Below, one piece after another: positions 1-6,265 of a DNA stretch of 15,872 nucleotides. The stretch comes from Syntrophaceae bacterium UBA6112 (GTDB taxonomy: Bacteria > Desulfobacterota > Syntrophia > Syntrophales > UBA5619), in the NCBI GenBank assembly GCA_002423465.1, contig DIWG01000021.1:1227-17098 (forward strand), read 5' to 3'. How positions within the stretch are numbered: the stretch's first letter is position 1; each line of letters begins with the position of its first letter. The translations under genes and the position numbers were made by a program. Under the pieces are notes generated by a model. The model saw only the letters and a list, made by a program, of their open reading frames with translations. It made no database searches and was not told where the DNA came from.

Positions 1-40
1 ACGCTAAATTTAAAGAACTGACCCCCGAAAAGGAGAAAGT
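1..40. other. Spacer or 3' end of an upstream gene before gspG
   Basis: This AT-rich stretch precedes gspG. It carries the gspG Shine-Dalgarno GGAG at 32-35. One frame ends with TGA at 19-21. Another is open from the window edge and ends at TGA 42-44, overlapping the gspG ATG as ATGA. Either could be the tail of an upstream gene. gspF would be expected there from T2SS operon order, but too little sequence is present to identify it. No promoter is recognisable. Confidence 0.3.
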
Positions 41-484
41 ATGAGAAAGATACGGCGCAATGAAAAGGGTTTCACGCTGATCGAGCTGATGGTCGTCATT
101 GTCATCCTCGGCATCCTGGCCGGGTTGATCGTCCCCCGGATCATGGGACGGCCGGACGAGGCAAGGCAGGCGAAGGCGCGGATACAGATCGAAAGCCTTG
201 AAACAGCGCTGAAGCTCTACAAGCTCGACAACGGGAACTACCCCTCGACGGAACAGGGACTCCAGGCGTTGGTCGAGCCGCCGGCGACGGGAACGCCGCT
301 GAAGAACTGGCGGCAGGGAGGATACCTCGAAAAGGGAAAGGTCCCCAAGGATCCGTGGGATAACGACTTCATCTATCTCTCCCCCGGAGCCCACGGGGAT
401 TACGACCTCGCCTCCCGCGGCGCCGACGGCGAAGCGGGCGGAGAGGGAAAGAACAGGGATATCAACAGTTGGGAAAGTGACTGA
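41..484 (+). CDS. gspG: GspG, major pseudopilin of the type II secretion system
   Basis: The 147-residue product is the major pseudopilin that polymerises in the inner membrane and periplasm into the T2SS pseudopilus. A short basic leader ends at Gly10, followed by the prepilin signature FTLIELMVVIVILGILAGL with Glu at mature position 5. The prepilin peptidase would cut between Gly10 and Phe11, leaving a 137-residue mature protein of normal GspG size. The C-terminal part has the GspG-typical PSTEQGLQAL, a DPW segment, and an Asp/Gly-rich tail (GDYDLASRGADGE, then a DINSW ending) that in the family forms the calcium site stabilising the pilus. The start is supported by GGAG five bases before ATG. 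The gspH start overlaps the stop by 8 nt, implying coupled translation. PilA and PilE are unlikely because of the C-terminal GspG motif and the operon context. Confidence 0.97.
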   Translation: MRKIRRNEKGFTLIELMVVIVILGILAGLIVPRIMGRPDEARQAKARIQIESLETALKLYKLDNGNYPSTEQGLQALVEPPATGTPLKNWRQGGYLEKGKVPKDPWDNDFIYLSPGAHGDYDLASRGADGEAGGEGKNRDINSWESD

Positions 485-998
485 CCGGGGATATACGCTG
501 ATTGAACTCTCCGTGGTCGTCCTGCTCATCGGGATGATGCTGCTGATTGCCGTCCCGCAGGTGCGGGACACCCTGCTCAACGACGACCTCACGGCGGGGA
601 CCCGGCAACTCGTCAACGCCGCCCGCGAACTGAGAAACAATGCGGTTCGCGAGCAGGTGGATTACCTCCTCCATCTCGACCTCAACCGGCCCGGTTTCTG
701 GATCTACAGCGCCGATACGACTGCCGAAAAGCAGGCCGAGATCCGCAAAGGGGCGGTCCGCTTTCCCGAAGGGACCCGGATTGACGGCGTCCGTCATCCG
801 GAGGAGGTCCGGAAAACGGAAGGAGAAACCGTGATCCGTTTCTTCCGCAAGGGGTATGTGCAACCCACAGTGATCCATTTGGTGAAGGACGAACGGACCT
901 TCACCCTCGTCTTCGACCCCTTTCTCCCGGCCGTCGGCGTCCATGAAAAATATGTCGATCACACCTTCAACGAGGATGACCGTGTCGCAGGATTTTGA
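477..998 (+). CDS. gspH: GspH, minor pseudopilin
   Basis: The 173-residue product is a minor pseudopilin of the T2SS. It starts at GTG 477, inside the end of gspG, with the very short leader MTDRG. Cleavage after Gly5 would expose YTLIELSVVVLLIGMMLLIAV, a class III signal segment with Glu at mature position 5. The rest is a beta-rich globular domain with no strong motif, as usual for GspH. Assignment rests on the prepilin N-terminus, the length and the position directly after gspG and before gspI. In the family GspH sits near the top of the pseudopilus and contacts the GspI-J-K tip. There is no clear Shine-Dalgarno, so translation probably depends on gspG. The gene ends in a TTTTGATG context (stop 996-998, ATG 998-1000), a classical coupling site that is out of frame with the recognisable GspI sequence. 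Confidence 0.9.
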   Translation: MTDRGYTLIELSVVVLLIGMMLLIAVPQVRDTLLNDDLTAGTRQLVNAARELRNNAVREQVDYLLHLDLNRPGFWIYSADTTAEKQAEIRKGAVRFPEGTRIDGVRHPEEVRKTEGETVIRFFRKGYVQPTVIHLVKDERTFTLVFDPFLPAVGVHEKYVDHTFNEDDRVAGF

Positions 999-1000
999 TG
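972..1000 (+). promoter_or_regulatory. Competing ribosome binding sites at the gspH/gspI junction
   Basis: GAGG at 972-975 lies six bases before GTG 982, which is in the GspI frame. AGGA at 989-992 lies five bases before ATG 998, which overlaps the gspH stop but is in a different frame from GspI. The ATG 998 frame ends at TGA 1187-1189 without reaching the GspI hydrophobic segment. The second site looks like the ancestral coupled start, now disconnected from gspI by the downstream insert. This is inference from spacing and frame. Confidence 0.45.
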
Positions 1001-1515
1001 CAACGGTCGCGGCCCGGTCTCGGCAATCGGCCGTCGGGTCGTCGGAGGCGTCGCGGGAAAACGTTCAGATCCCACGGTGCGCCGGACCTTTTTCAGCCCT
1101 GCACCTTCTCGCTTCGCGGAAGGGAAAACCGGGATCTTCCCCAATTTTCCGAGCCTTTCCCCGGGGTTTTACGCTTCTCGAAGTCATGATCGCGATAGCG
1201 ATCCTGGCCATCGCCCTTGTCGCCGTCTACCAGTCGCAATCCCAGAGCATTTCGATGGCGGGCTCATCCCGTTTTCTCACCACGGCCTCGTTGCTGGCCC
1301 AGAGCCGGATGGCCCTGATCGACGCGGCGGACCCCCGGGAAGTCGCCGCCGGAGACGGAGATTTCGGGGAGGATTTTCCCGACTATCGGTGGCAGGTGGA
1401 AATCGGCGAGACGGAGATCGCCTTTCTGAGGAAGATCATTCTTACGGTGACCCACAACCGGATGGTTGTCCGCAACACCTACCGTCTGACCCTCTACAAA
1501 GTGGTGCTGCCGTGA
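982..1515 (+). CDS. gspI: GspI, minor pseudopilin with an unusually long leader
   Basis: The functional part is clear. After Arg-Gly at 1162-1167 comes FTLLEVMIAIAILAIALVAV with Glu at mature position 5, giving a 115-residue mature GspI of normal size. GspI helps nucleate the pseudopilus tip with GspJ and GspK. The start is uncertain. GTG 982 is chosen because GAGG (972-975) lies six bases upstream, but it implies a 62-residue leader instead of the usual 5-15 residues. ATG 976 and ATG 943 are in-frame alternatives with poor ribosome sites. ATG 998 has AGGA at 989-992 and is coupled to the gspH stop, but is in another frame. The extra leader is encoded by a repeat-like insert at about 1013-1160. 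A frameshift or use of a non-standard start is possible. The GTGA overlap with gspJ keeps the operon contiguous. Confidence 0.85.
   Translation: MSQDFDATVAARSRQSAVGSSEASRENVQIPRCAGPFSALHLLASRKGKPGSSPIFRAFPRGFTLLEVMIAIAILAIALVAVYQSQSQSISMAGSSRFLTTASLLAQSRMALIDAADPREVAAGDGDFGEDFPDYRWQVEIGETEIAFLRKIILTVTHNRMVVRNTYRLTLYKVVLP
1013..1160. repeat. Repeat-like insert between gspH and the GspI prepilin motif
   Basis: About 150 nt separate the gspH stop from the GspI cleavage site, where a few codons are normal. The stretch begins with degenerate heptamer-like units (CGGCAAT 1021-1027, CGGCCGT 1028-1034, then CGGGTCGTCGG). It contains an inverted repeat AGATCCC (1067-1073) / GGGATCT (1131-1137). CAGATCCC at 1066-1073 and GGAAAACCGGGATCT at 1123-1137 recur exactly, in the same order and orientation, in the element at 6184-6229 (6189-6196 and 6209-6223). 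It is best read as a decayed or expanded member of that family. The boundaries are approximate. Confidence 0.5.
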
Positions 1516-2165
1516 GAGAGAGTAAGGGGTTTACACTGATCGAAATCCTGATCGCCGTCTTCATCCTGGGGATCGTTCTTTCGACTGTGTTTGCGTCCTA
1601 TACGGGTACCTTCCGGATCATCCGGGAGACCGAAACCGACGCCGAGATCTACGGCATGGCGAGAACGGTCCTCGAGAGGATGGCTCGGGACCTGGAGGCG
1701 GTCGCCTCCTGGAAAGGGGCGTTTACGTTCCAGGCAAAGCCTTACAGTCTGGGGAAACGGGAATTCACGCGATTGACCTTCCGGTCCGCGGCCCATGTCG
1801 CTTTCGGTGAAAGGGAGGCGCCGGCCGGAATCGCCGTGATCGGGTACGGCGTCGAGGAGGGTGCTGAAAAGGAGGGATACGCCCTCTTCCGGAGCGATTC
1901 CCTCCGCCGCGATCCGGCAAAGGAGGAGACCGCCGCCGGGGGATTTCTGCTGTGCGACCGGATCGAAACCCTGACCTACCGTTTTTACGACGACACGGGG
2001 AAAGAATACGAAACGTGGGACGCCGCCGGGGGGAGCGAAGCGCAGAAAAAGAGGGCCCCGGCGATGGTCGAAATCCGCCTCGGCCTGGTGAACGAGAAGG
2101 ACCGGGAGCATCCCCATCCGTTCATGACCTGCGTGCGCCTGCCGCTCAACCAGGTGACGCCATGA
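1512..2165 (+). CDS. gspJ: GspJ, minor pseudopilin
   Basis: The product is a 217-residue minor pseudopilin of the T2SS. The start is GTG 1512, overlapping the gspI stop as GTGA. This gives the leader MRESKG, and cleavage before FTLIEILIAVFILGIVLSTV with Glu at mature position 5. The downstream segment, with YGMARTVLERMARDLEAV, is typical of GspJ, where a helix after the transmembrane part is followed by a beta-sandwich domain. The length fits the family (about 190-220). In the complex GspJ binds GspI and GspK at the pilus tip. The frame is open further upstream, but only this start gives a proper class III leader, so longer versions are artefacts. It ends with an ATGA overlap with the upstream start candidate of gspK. 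Confidence 0.93.
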   Translation: MRESKGFTLIEILIAVFILGIVLSTVFASYTGTFRIIRETETDAEIYGMARTVLERMARDLEAVASWKGAFTFQAKPYSLGKREFTRLTFRSAAHVAFGEREAPAGIAVIGYGVEEGAEKEGYALFRSDSLRRDPAKEETAAGGFLLCDRIETLTYRFYDDTGKEYETWDAAGGSEAQKKRAPAMVEIRLGLVNEKDREHPHPFMTCVRLPLNQVTP

Positions 2166-3277
2166 TTCCAGATATTGCTCCGGCAACCATAAATGCCGAT
2201 CCTGTTATTCCCGTGAATTCCGGATCCGGGTTCGGGACAGGCGCGGGAATCCAAGACAGAAATGGCTGCCGGATCAAGTGCGGCAGGACAACCTCCGACA
2301 TGCGTACTTGCCGGAGTAATAATCGGCGGGGGGTTGCCCTGATCATCGTATTGCTGATGATCAGCATCATCGTGGCGGTCACGATCCAGTGGAACCGTTC
2401 GACCCGTTCCGAGGTCTACGAGGCGGCCAACCTGAGCGACGGGATCCGGCTGCGTTACGTTGCCGAATCGGGATTTTATGCCGGTGAGGCACTCCTGCTG
2501 ACCGATAAAAACGGGTTTGACGCCCTGACGGAGGAGTGGGCGAAAACCGAGATGCTCGCCCTCAAGTCCGAAGGGCTCTTCGACAACGGCTCCTTCAAAC
2601 TTTCGATCGAAGATGAAGGGGGAAGGATTCCCGTCAACCATCTCGTCAGCGGAAACGGCTACAACACAACCATCAGCGACCTTCTGCTGCGCCTCCTGAC
2701 CGGTCCTTCCTTCCGCCTCTCCCGGGGTCAGGCCGGGGAAGTCGTCGATGCCGTGAAGGACTGGATCGACGCGGACAACGAGGTCACCGGCGACGGAGCG
2801 GAAGGGGACTACTATGCAGGTCTGGACAGGCCCTACGCCGCGAAGAACGCACCTCTCGATTGCATTGAGGAATTATTGATGGTAAGGGGAGTGAACCGCG
2901 AGCTGTTTTACGGCACGGGCGAATCTCCCGGCCTGGCATCTTGTTTGACCGTCTACGGCGACGGAAAGATCAACATCAATACCGCACCGAAGCCGATCCT
3001 CCGGGCGCTGTCGACGGAGATGACGGAGGATGCGGTTGACGAGCTCGACGAGTACCGCCGGAACGAGAGAAACGATCTCGCTGATTCCGCCTGGTACTCC
3101 CGGATCCCGGGGGCGTCCGGTTGGAACATCCCCGGGGGGCTGACCTCCGTCCGGAGCGATATCTTCCGGATCGTGGCCATCGGCCTCCAGGGAAGAATGA
3201 CGCAGCGGATCACCGCTGTCGTCAAGCGAGAGTCGGACCGGAGGAAGGTCAAACTTTTATCCTGGAAGGTGGAGTAA
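2162..3277 (+). CDS. gspK: GspK, tip minor pseudopilin
   Basis: GspK caps the pseudopilus tip with GspI and GspJ. The prepilin signature is NRRG followed by VALIIVLLMISIIVAVTIQW. As in other GspK proteins the usual Glu5 is absent. The large periplasmic domain has the family features: a DWIDADNE segment and INTAPKPILRAL near the C-terminus. ATG 2162 overlaps the gspJ stop (ATGA) and has AGGTGA at 2152-2157, giving 371 residues but a 57-residue leader. ATG 2300 gives a normal 11-residue leader (MRTCRSNNRRG) and 325 residues, with a weaker AGGA at 2285-2288. The sequence between the two starts is palindromic and repeat-like, so the longer leader probably arose by insertion. The mature protein, starting at 2333, is the same either way. 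The stop overlaps the gspL start as TAATG. Confidence 0.93.
   Translation: MIPDIAPATINADPVIPVNSGSGFGTGAGIQDRNGCRIKCGRTTSDMRTCRSNNRRGVALIIVLLMISIIVAVTIQWNRSTRSEVYEAANLSDGIRLRYVAESGFYAGEALLLTDKNGFDALTEEWAKTEMLALKSEGLFDNGSFKLSIEDEGGRIPVNHLVSGNGYNTTISDLLLRLLTGPSFRLSRGQAGEVVDAVKDWIDADNEVTGDGAEGDYYAGLDRPYAAKNAPLDCIEELLMVRGVNRELFYGTGESPGLASCLTVYGDGKININTAPKPILRALSTEMTEDAVDELDEYRRNERNDLADSAWYSRIPGASGWNIPGGLTSVRSDIFRIVAIGLQGRMTQRITAVVKRESDRRKVKLLSWKVE
2201..2289. repeat. Palindromic REP-like element in the gspK leader
   Basis: Two hairpins lie between the coupled gspK ATG (2162) and the internal ATG (2300). ATTCCCG (2207-2213) pairs with CGGGAAT (2244-2250) and encloses the palindrome CCGGATCCGG (2220-2229). 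CTGCCG (2266-2271) pairs with CGGCAG (2281-2286) around GATCAAGTG. Similar hairpin cores (ATTCCCG...CGGGAAT and GCCGGATCAAG..CGGC) are, from memory, common in dispersed bacterial intergenic repeats. This was not checked. The insert keeps the gspK frame open. Confidence 0.5.
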
Positions 3278-4806
3278 TGGCCGAGAAAATTCTGGGCCTC
3301 GACATCGGCGCCGGCAGCGTCAAGGCGGTGGTTCTCGCCCGGGGATTCCGGAGAGCACACCGGGTGCTCGGCGTTCGCCGGATCGACATCCGTGAGGCGG
3401 GAGGTCTCCCGGAGGCGCTGGCGCTGCTCGTCGCGGATCCGGTCTTTCGCGGGACGATCTGCGTGACGGCCCTTCCCTCCGCCCTGCTCACCTTCCGGAA
3501 TGTTCGGCTGCCGTTCCGGGATAACAAAAAAATTGGGCAGACTCTCGCCTTTGCCCTCGAACCGTTGATCCGGCAGCCCATCGAAGAGGTCTTTATTGAT
3601 TATCGGGTGACCGCAAGGGGGGAACAGTCGGAGATCTTTGCGGCTCTGGCGGATCGCCCGCTCGTCGGTGAACGGGCGGCGCTCCTCTCCCCCCACGTCC
3701 GCGAAACGGCGGTGATCGACATCGATGCCGTTCCCCTCGCCTCGTTCCTCCTGCAAAAGGCCGGCTTTCTCGGTTGCACGCTTCTGTTGGATATCGGCGT
3801 CCGGGATACGACGGCGATCTTTGCCGGGGAGGGCCGGATCCTCCACATCCGCCATTTTCACTTCGGCGGGGAGGCGGCGACCGGGGCGATCGCCGAGGCC
3901 CTGCAGATCGATTCCGTCGCGGCGGAAGCGTTGAAGCAAAGCGGTGAAATCCCGGAATCGGCGACGGCGGCCGTCCAGGCGGTTTGCAACCGGTTTCTCT
4001 CCGAACTGAAAAATACCCAGGTCTTTCTTCTGGATCAAGGGAGGATCCCCGCGGCGCCCTCGCGGATCATCCTGGCGGGCGGCGGCGCCCGGACGCCGGG
4101 GTTTGCCGAAGGGCTCTCCCGTGTATTTTCCGTTTGCGTGGAACGGACGGACCTGATCGCATCCGGAGGCTTCGAGATCGCCGCCGCCCTCCGTTCATCA
4201 TGGGACCCGGCGATCCTGGACCAGGCGCTGGCGCTGGCGGCCCGGCCGATGGGCAAGGGGAGCGGTTTCAACTTCCACCAGCGTGAGTTGGTGCCGGCGG
4301 GTTACGAGGAACTCCGCGGATATCTGAAAAAAGGGGCGGCCGCGCTCCTCCTGATCCTGATCCTGGCCGGCATCGAACTCGGACTTGACGATTACGGCGC
4401 CCGTCTCCGTCTTGCCCGTTTGAAGCAGCAGATCACCACTGAATTCCGGAAGATTGACCCGGATGCGACCCGGATTGTCGATCCGGTGATCCAACTCCGG
4501 GGAAAGATCGCCGAGGCGAAAAAGGGTACGGCGGGGATGGGCAATGCAACCGCTGCGGTAACGGCGATTGACCTCCTGAAGGAGCTTTCGGTGCTGGCGC
4601 CGCAGGATCTCCGCTTGAGCTCCCTCACGCTGGACGGGGATGGGGTCGGCCTCAAGGGGGAGGCCCGGAATTTTGATGCCGTGGATTCGATCAAGCAGAC
4701 GTTCGCGGGCTCGAAATACGTCGAGACGGTGACGATCGGCTCGACAAACCTCATAAAACAGGGGACCGGGGTGGAGTTTGATCTCCGGATGGTCTTAAAG
4801 CGATGA
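3277..4806 (+). CDS. gspL: GspL, inner-membrane platform protein with actin-like cytoplasmic domain
   Basis: The 509-residue bitopic protein recruits the ATPase GspE to the T2SS inner-membrane platform. Residues 1 to about 330 form an actin/PilM-like cytoplasmic domain. It shows LGLDIGAGSVKAVV near the start, LLLDIGVRDTTAIF in the middle and LAGGGA at 266-271, corresponding to the phosphate and adenosine segments of that fold. One transmembrane helix follows at about 353-368 (GAAALLLILILAGIEL). The periplasmic remainder would be the ferredoxin-like domain that dimerises and binds GspM. The start ATG 3277 overlaps the gspK stop (TAATG), with GGAG/AAGG upstream. The reading frame extends further 5' inside gspK, but that extension has no family sequence. 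The motifs resemble PilM more closely than many GspL proteins do, but the GspM neighbour and fused membrane part support GspL. It overlaps gspM as ATGA. Confidence 0.93.
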   Translation: MAEKILGLDIGAGSVKAVVLARGFRRAHRVLGVRRIDIREAGGLPEALALLVADPVFRGTICVTALPSALLTFRNVRLPFRDNKKIGQTLAFALEPLIRQPIEEVFIDYRVTARGEQSEIFAALADRPLVGERAALLSPHVRETAVIDIDAVPLASFLLQKAGFLGCTLLLDIGVRDTTAIFAGEGRILHIRHFHFGGEAATGAIAEALQIDSVAAEALKQSGEIPESATAAVQAVCNRFLSELKNTQVFLLDQGRIPAAPSRIILAGGGARTPGFAEGLSRVFSVCVERTDLIASGGFEIAAALRSSWDPAILDQALALAARPMGKGSGFNFHQRELVPAGYEELRGYLKKGAAALLLILILAGIELGLDDYGARLRLARLKQQITTEFRKIDPDATRIVDPVIQLRGKIAEAKKGTAGMGNATAAVTAIDLLKELSVLAPQDLRLSSLTLDGDGVGLKGEARNFDAVDSIKQTFAGSKYVETVTIGSTNLIKQGTGVEFDLRMVLKR

Positions 4807-5351
4807 GACGTTTCTGGGAACAACTGACAAAGGATCAGAAACAGACCGTGATCGCCGGCCTCGTCTTCGTGGCGGGGGCCCTCTTCGTCCAGTTCGCCGT
4901 TTTTCCGTATGTCGATGCGCGGCAGAAAATGCGGGGCGCAATCGCCGGAAGTGAAAAAACACTCCGCGAACTTGCGAGTCTCAGCGGGGAGTTCGGCGTT
5001 CTCCGGCAGCGCTCCGAGACTATTCGCCGGGTGACCGGGCGTCGGCCGCCCGGTTTCACCCTTTTCTCCTATCTGGAAAAGCGGGCGGAGGACGCGGGGG
5101 TGAAAACGAACATCAAGTCGATCAACCCTTTGAAATCCGCTCCGGGCGGCGCCTATGAGGAGACCGCCGTCGAGATCCGGTTGGATAAACTGACGATGAA
5201 GCAGTTGACGGATTTCCTCTATCTGGTTGAATCCCCGGATGATCTGGTTCGGATTCGGAAAATGTCCGTCGAGAAGATGAAGGAGAACCCGGAATACCTG
5301 AACGTACTGATCAGGTTGTTTACCTATCTTCCGTCCCCGGGGAGCCGTTGA
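4803..5351 (+). CDS. gspM: GspM, inner-membrane platform protein (PilO-like)
   Basis: The 182-residue bitopic protein partners with GspL in the T2SS inner-membrane platform. A short cytoplasmic N-terminus (MRRFWEQLTKDQKQ) is followed by a transmembrane helix at about 17-35. A coiled-coil-prone stretch follows (roughly 38-75, with SEKTLRELASLSGEF), then a ferredoxin-like periplasmic domain containing EIRLDKLTMKQLTDFLYLVE. This layout is the GspM/PilO family pattern and the length is normal. The ATG overlaps the gspL stop (ATGA), so the two would be made together, consistent with their stable heterodimer in characterised systems. No catalytic residues are expected. PilO is the only serious alternative; the pseudopilin context decides for GspM. 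Confidence 0.92.
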   Translation: MRRFWEQLTKDQKQTVIAGLVFVAGALFVQFAVFPYVDARQKMRGAIAGSEKTLRELASLSGEFGVLRQRSETIRRVTGRRPPGFTLFSYLEKRAEDAGVKTNIKSINPLKSAPGGAYEETAVEIRLDKLTMKQLTDFLYLVESPDDLVRIRKMSVEKMKENPEYLNVLIRLFTYLPSPGSR

Positions 5352-5352
5352 G

Positions 5353-6174
5353 ATGAGACCGAAAATGAATCGGGCCCTTGTGGGTTACATCCTGGCCGGC
5401 GTCGCAATGCTGGTTCTGTTCCTCTACCTCCGTTTCCCCGGAGAGGTGGTGACGGAAACCATCAGGGCGGCTGCCGCCCCGGTGACGCTTTCGCTGGACA
5501 CGGTCCGCCCGGCGATTCCGCCCGGCATTCATTTGGAGAAGATCACGGCCGGTTTTCAGGGTCGGCCGGAGGCGACCCTCCAGGCGGACCGTCTGACGAT
5601 CCGGTCCGGGTTGCTTTCCCTGCTCCGGGGGCGTTTCGCGTTTCTGCTGGCGGCGGAGGGTTACGGTGGAGAGGTGCGGGGACGCATCGAATTTTCCAAT
5701 ATTTTTTCCGTTCAGGGACCCTTCTCGGCGGCGGCGAATTTCCGGGAGATCCGGATCGAGCAATGCGCCTGGCTCCGGGAAACCCTGGCCCGCCGGATCA
5801 CCGGAACGTTGAAGGGGTCGGTTTCCTTCGGCGGCGGCGCGGAGGCGCTGAAGAACGGAACGGGAAACCTCGATTTCACGTTGACGAACGGAGCCTGGCC
5901 GCTATTGGAGAACCTGTTCGGTTTCGACCGGATCGAGTTCAACAAGATCGATGCGAGAATCCGTTTCCAAAACGGCGCCCTGAAGATCACGGAACTGACC
6001 CTGAACGGAGAGAAACTCCGAATGGCCCTGAAGGGGAACGTCCTTCTTTCCGACGATATCCAGGAGAGCCGGATCGACTTGAACGGCACGATCGAGATGC
6101 CGGGGCAGGGCAATCGGCGGGTGACGCTGGCCGTCAGCGGCACCCTGGGCAACCCGAGAACGAGGTTCATGTAA
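5353..6174 (+). CDS. gspN: GspN, type II secretion system protein N
   Basis: The 273-residue protein has one N-terminal transmembrane helix (about 8-27) and a long beta-rich periplasmic part with AsmA-like repeats, such as LTIRSGLLSLLRGRFAF and FQNGALKITELTLNGEKL. This resembles the T2SSN family found in many T2SS operons. Its exact role is unsettled and it is dispensable in some systems. It starts one base after the gspM stop. GGAG at 5340-5343 is nine bases upstream. ATG 5365 is a possible internal start. Just after its stop lies AAGGAGAAAGTA (6173-6184), matching the ribosome site of gspG but followed by a palindromic repeat rather than a start codon. Identification rests on position between gspM and gspC, topology and fold-like repeats rather than on catalytic motifs. 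Confidence 0.85.
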   Translation: MRPKMNRALVGYILAGVAMLVLFLYLRFPGEVVTETIRAAAAPVTLSLDTVRPAIPPGIHLEKITAGFQGRPEATLQADRLTIRSGLLSLLRGRFAFLLAAEGYGGEVRGRIEFSNIFSVQGPFSAAANFREIRIEQCAWLRETLARRITGTLKGSVSFGGGAEALKNGTGNLDFTLTNGAWPLLENLFGFDRIEFNKIDARIRFQNGALKITELTLNGEKLRMALKGNVLLSDDIQESRIDLNGTIEMPGQGNRRVTLAVSGTLGNPRTRFM

Positions 6175-6183
6175 GGAGAAAGT
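6173..6183 (+). promoter_or_regulatory. Apparently orphaned Shine-Dalgarno after gspN
   Basis: AAGGAGAAAGT here is identical to the 11 bases at 30-40 that sit directly before the gspG ATG. Here it is followed immediately by the 46-nt inverted-repeat element instead of a start codon. The nearest gspC start, TTG 6266, is about 80 bases away. The arrangement suggests that the repeat separated a former start region from its ribosome site. Confidence 0.45.
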
Positions 6184-6229
6184 AGGGACAGATCCCGATT
6201 TCCCGGGAGGAAAACCGGGATCTGTCCCT
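6184..6229. repeat. 46-nt REP-like element with 14-bp perfect inverted arms
   Basis: AGGGACAGATCCCG (6184-6197) is the exact reverse complement of CGGGATCTGTCCCT (6216-6229). The interior TTTCC (6199-6203) / GGAAA (6209-6213) can extend the stem. No T-tract follows, so it is not a typical Rho-independent terminator. The core TAGGGACAGAT (6183-6193) recurs exactly at 15854-15864. CAGATCCC and GGAAAACCGGGATCT recur at 1066-1073 and 1123-1137. It occupies the gspN-gspC gap. It has no coding capacity of its own and is best called a REP/MITE-like mobile palindrome, possibly mobilised in trans by a Y1 (RAYT) transposase. That mobilisation is inference. Confidence 0.75.
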
Positions 6230-6265
6230 GAAGACGAAGTTTCTGTAGGGAAGACGGGGGATCAT

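Noticed and set aside
1015..1045. CGGNNNT heptamer-like units considered as a CRISPR or tandem-repeat array
   Set aside because: Only about two full degenerate units are present, with no spacers. They are mentioned only as part of the H/I insert.
1077..1511. Upstream extension of the gspJ frame beyond GTG 1512
   Set aside because: It overlaps all of gspI out of frame and is Arg/Pro/Ser-rich. Only the 1512 start gives a class III leader and the GTGA overlap.
3121..3276. Upstream extension of the gspL frame
   Set aside because: It lies inside gspK in another frame. The actin-like domain starts immediately after ATG 3277.
2953..4038. Minus-strand open frame spanning gspK and gspL
   Set aside because: It crosses two well-supported plus-strand genes and shows no recognisable domain.
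6184..6229. Strong hairpin considered as a Rho-independent terminator between gspN and gspC
   Set aside because: There is no T-tract on either side, and its arms recur elsewhere in the window, which fits a dispersed palindrome better.
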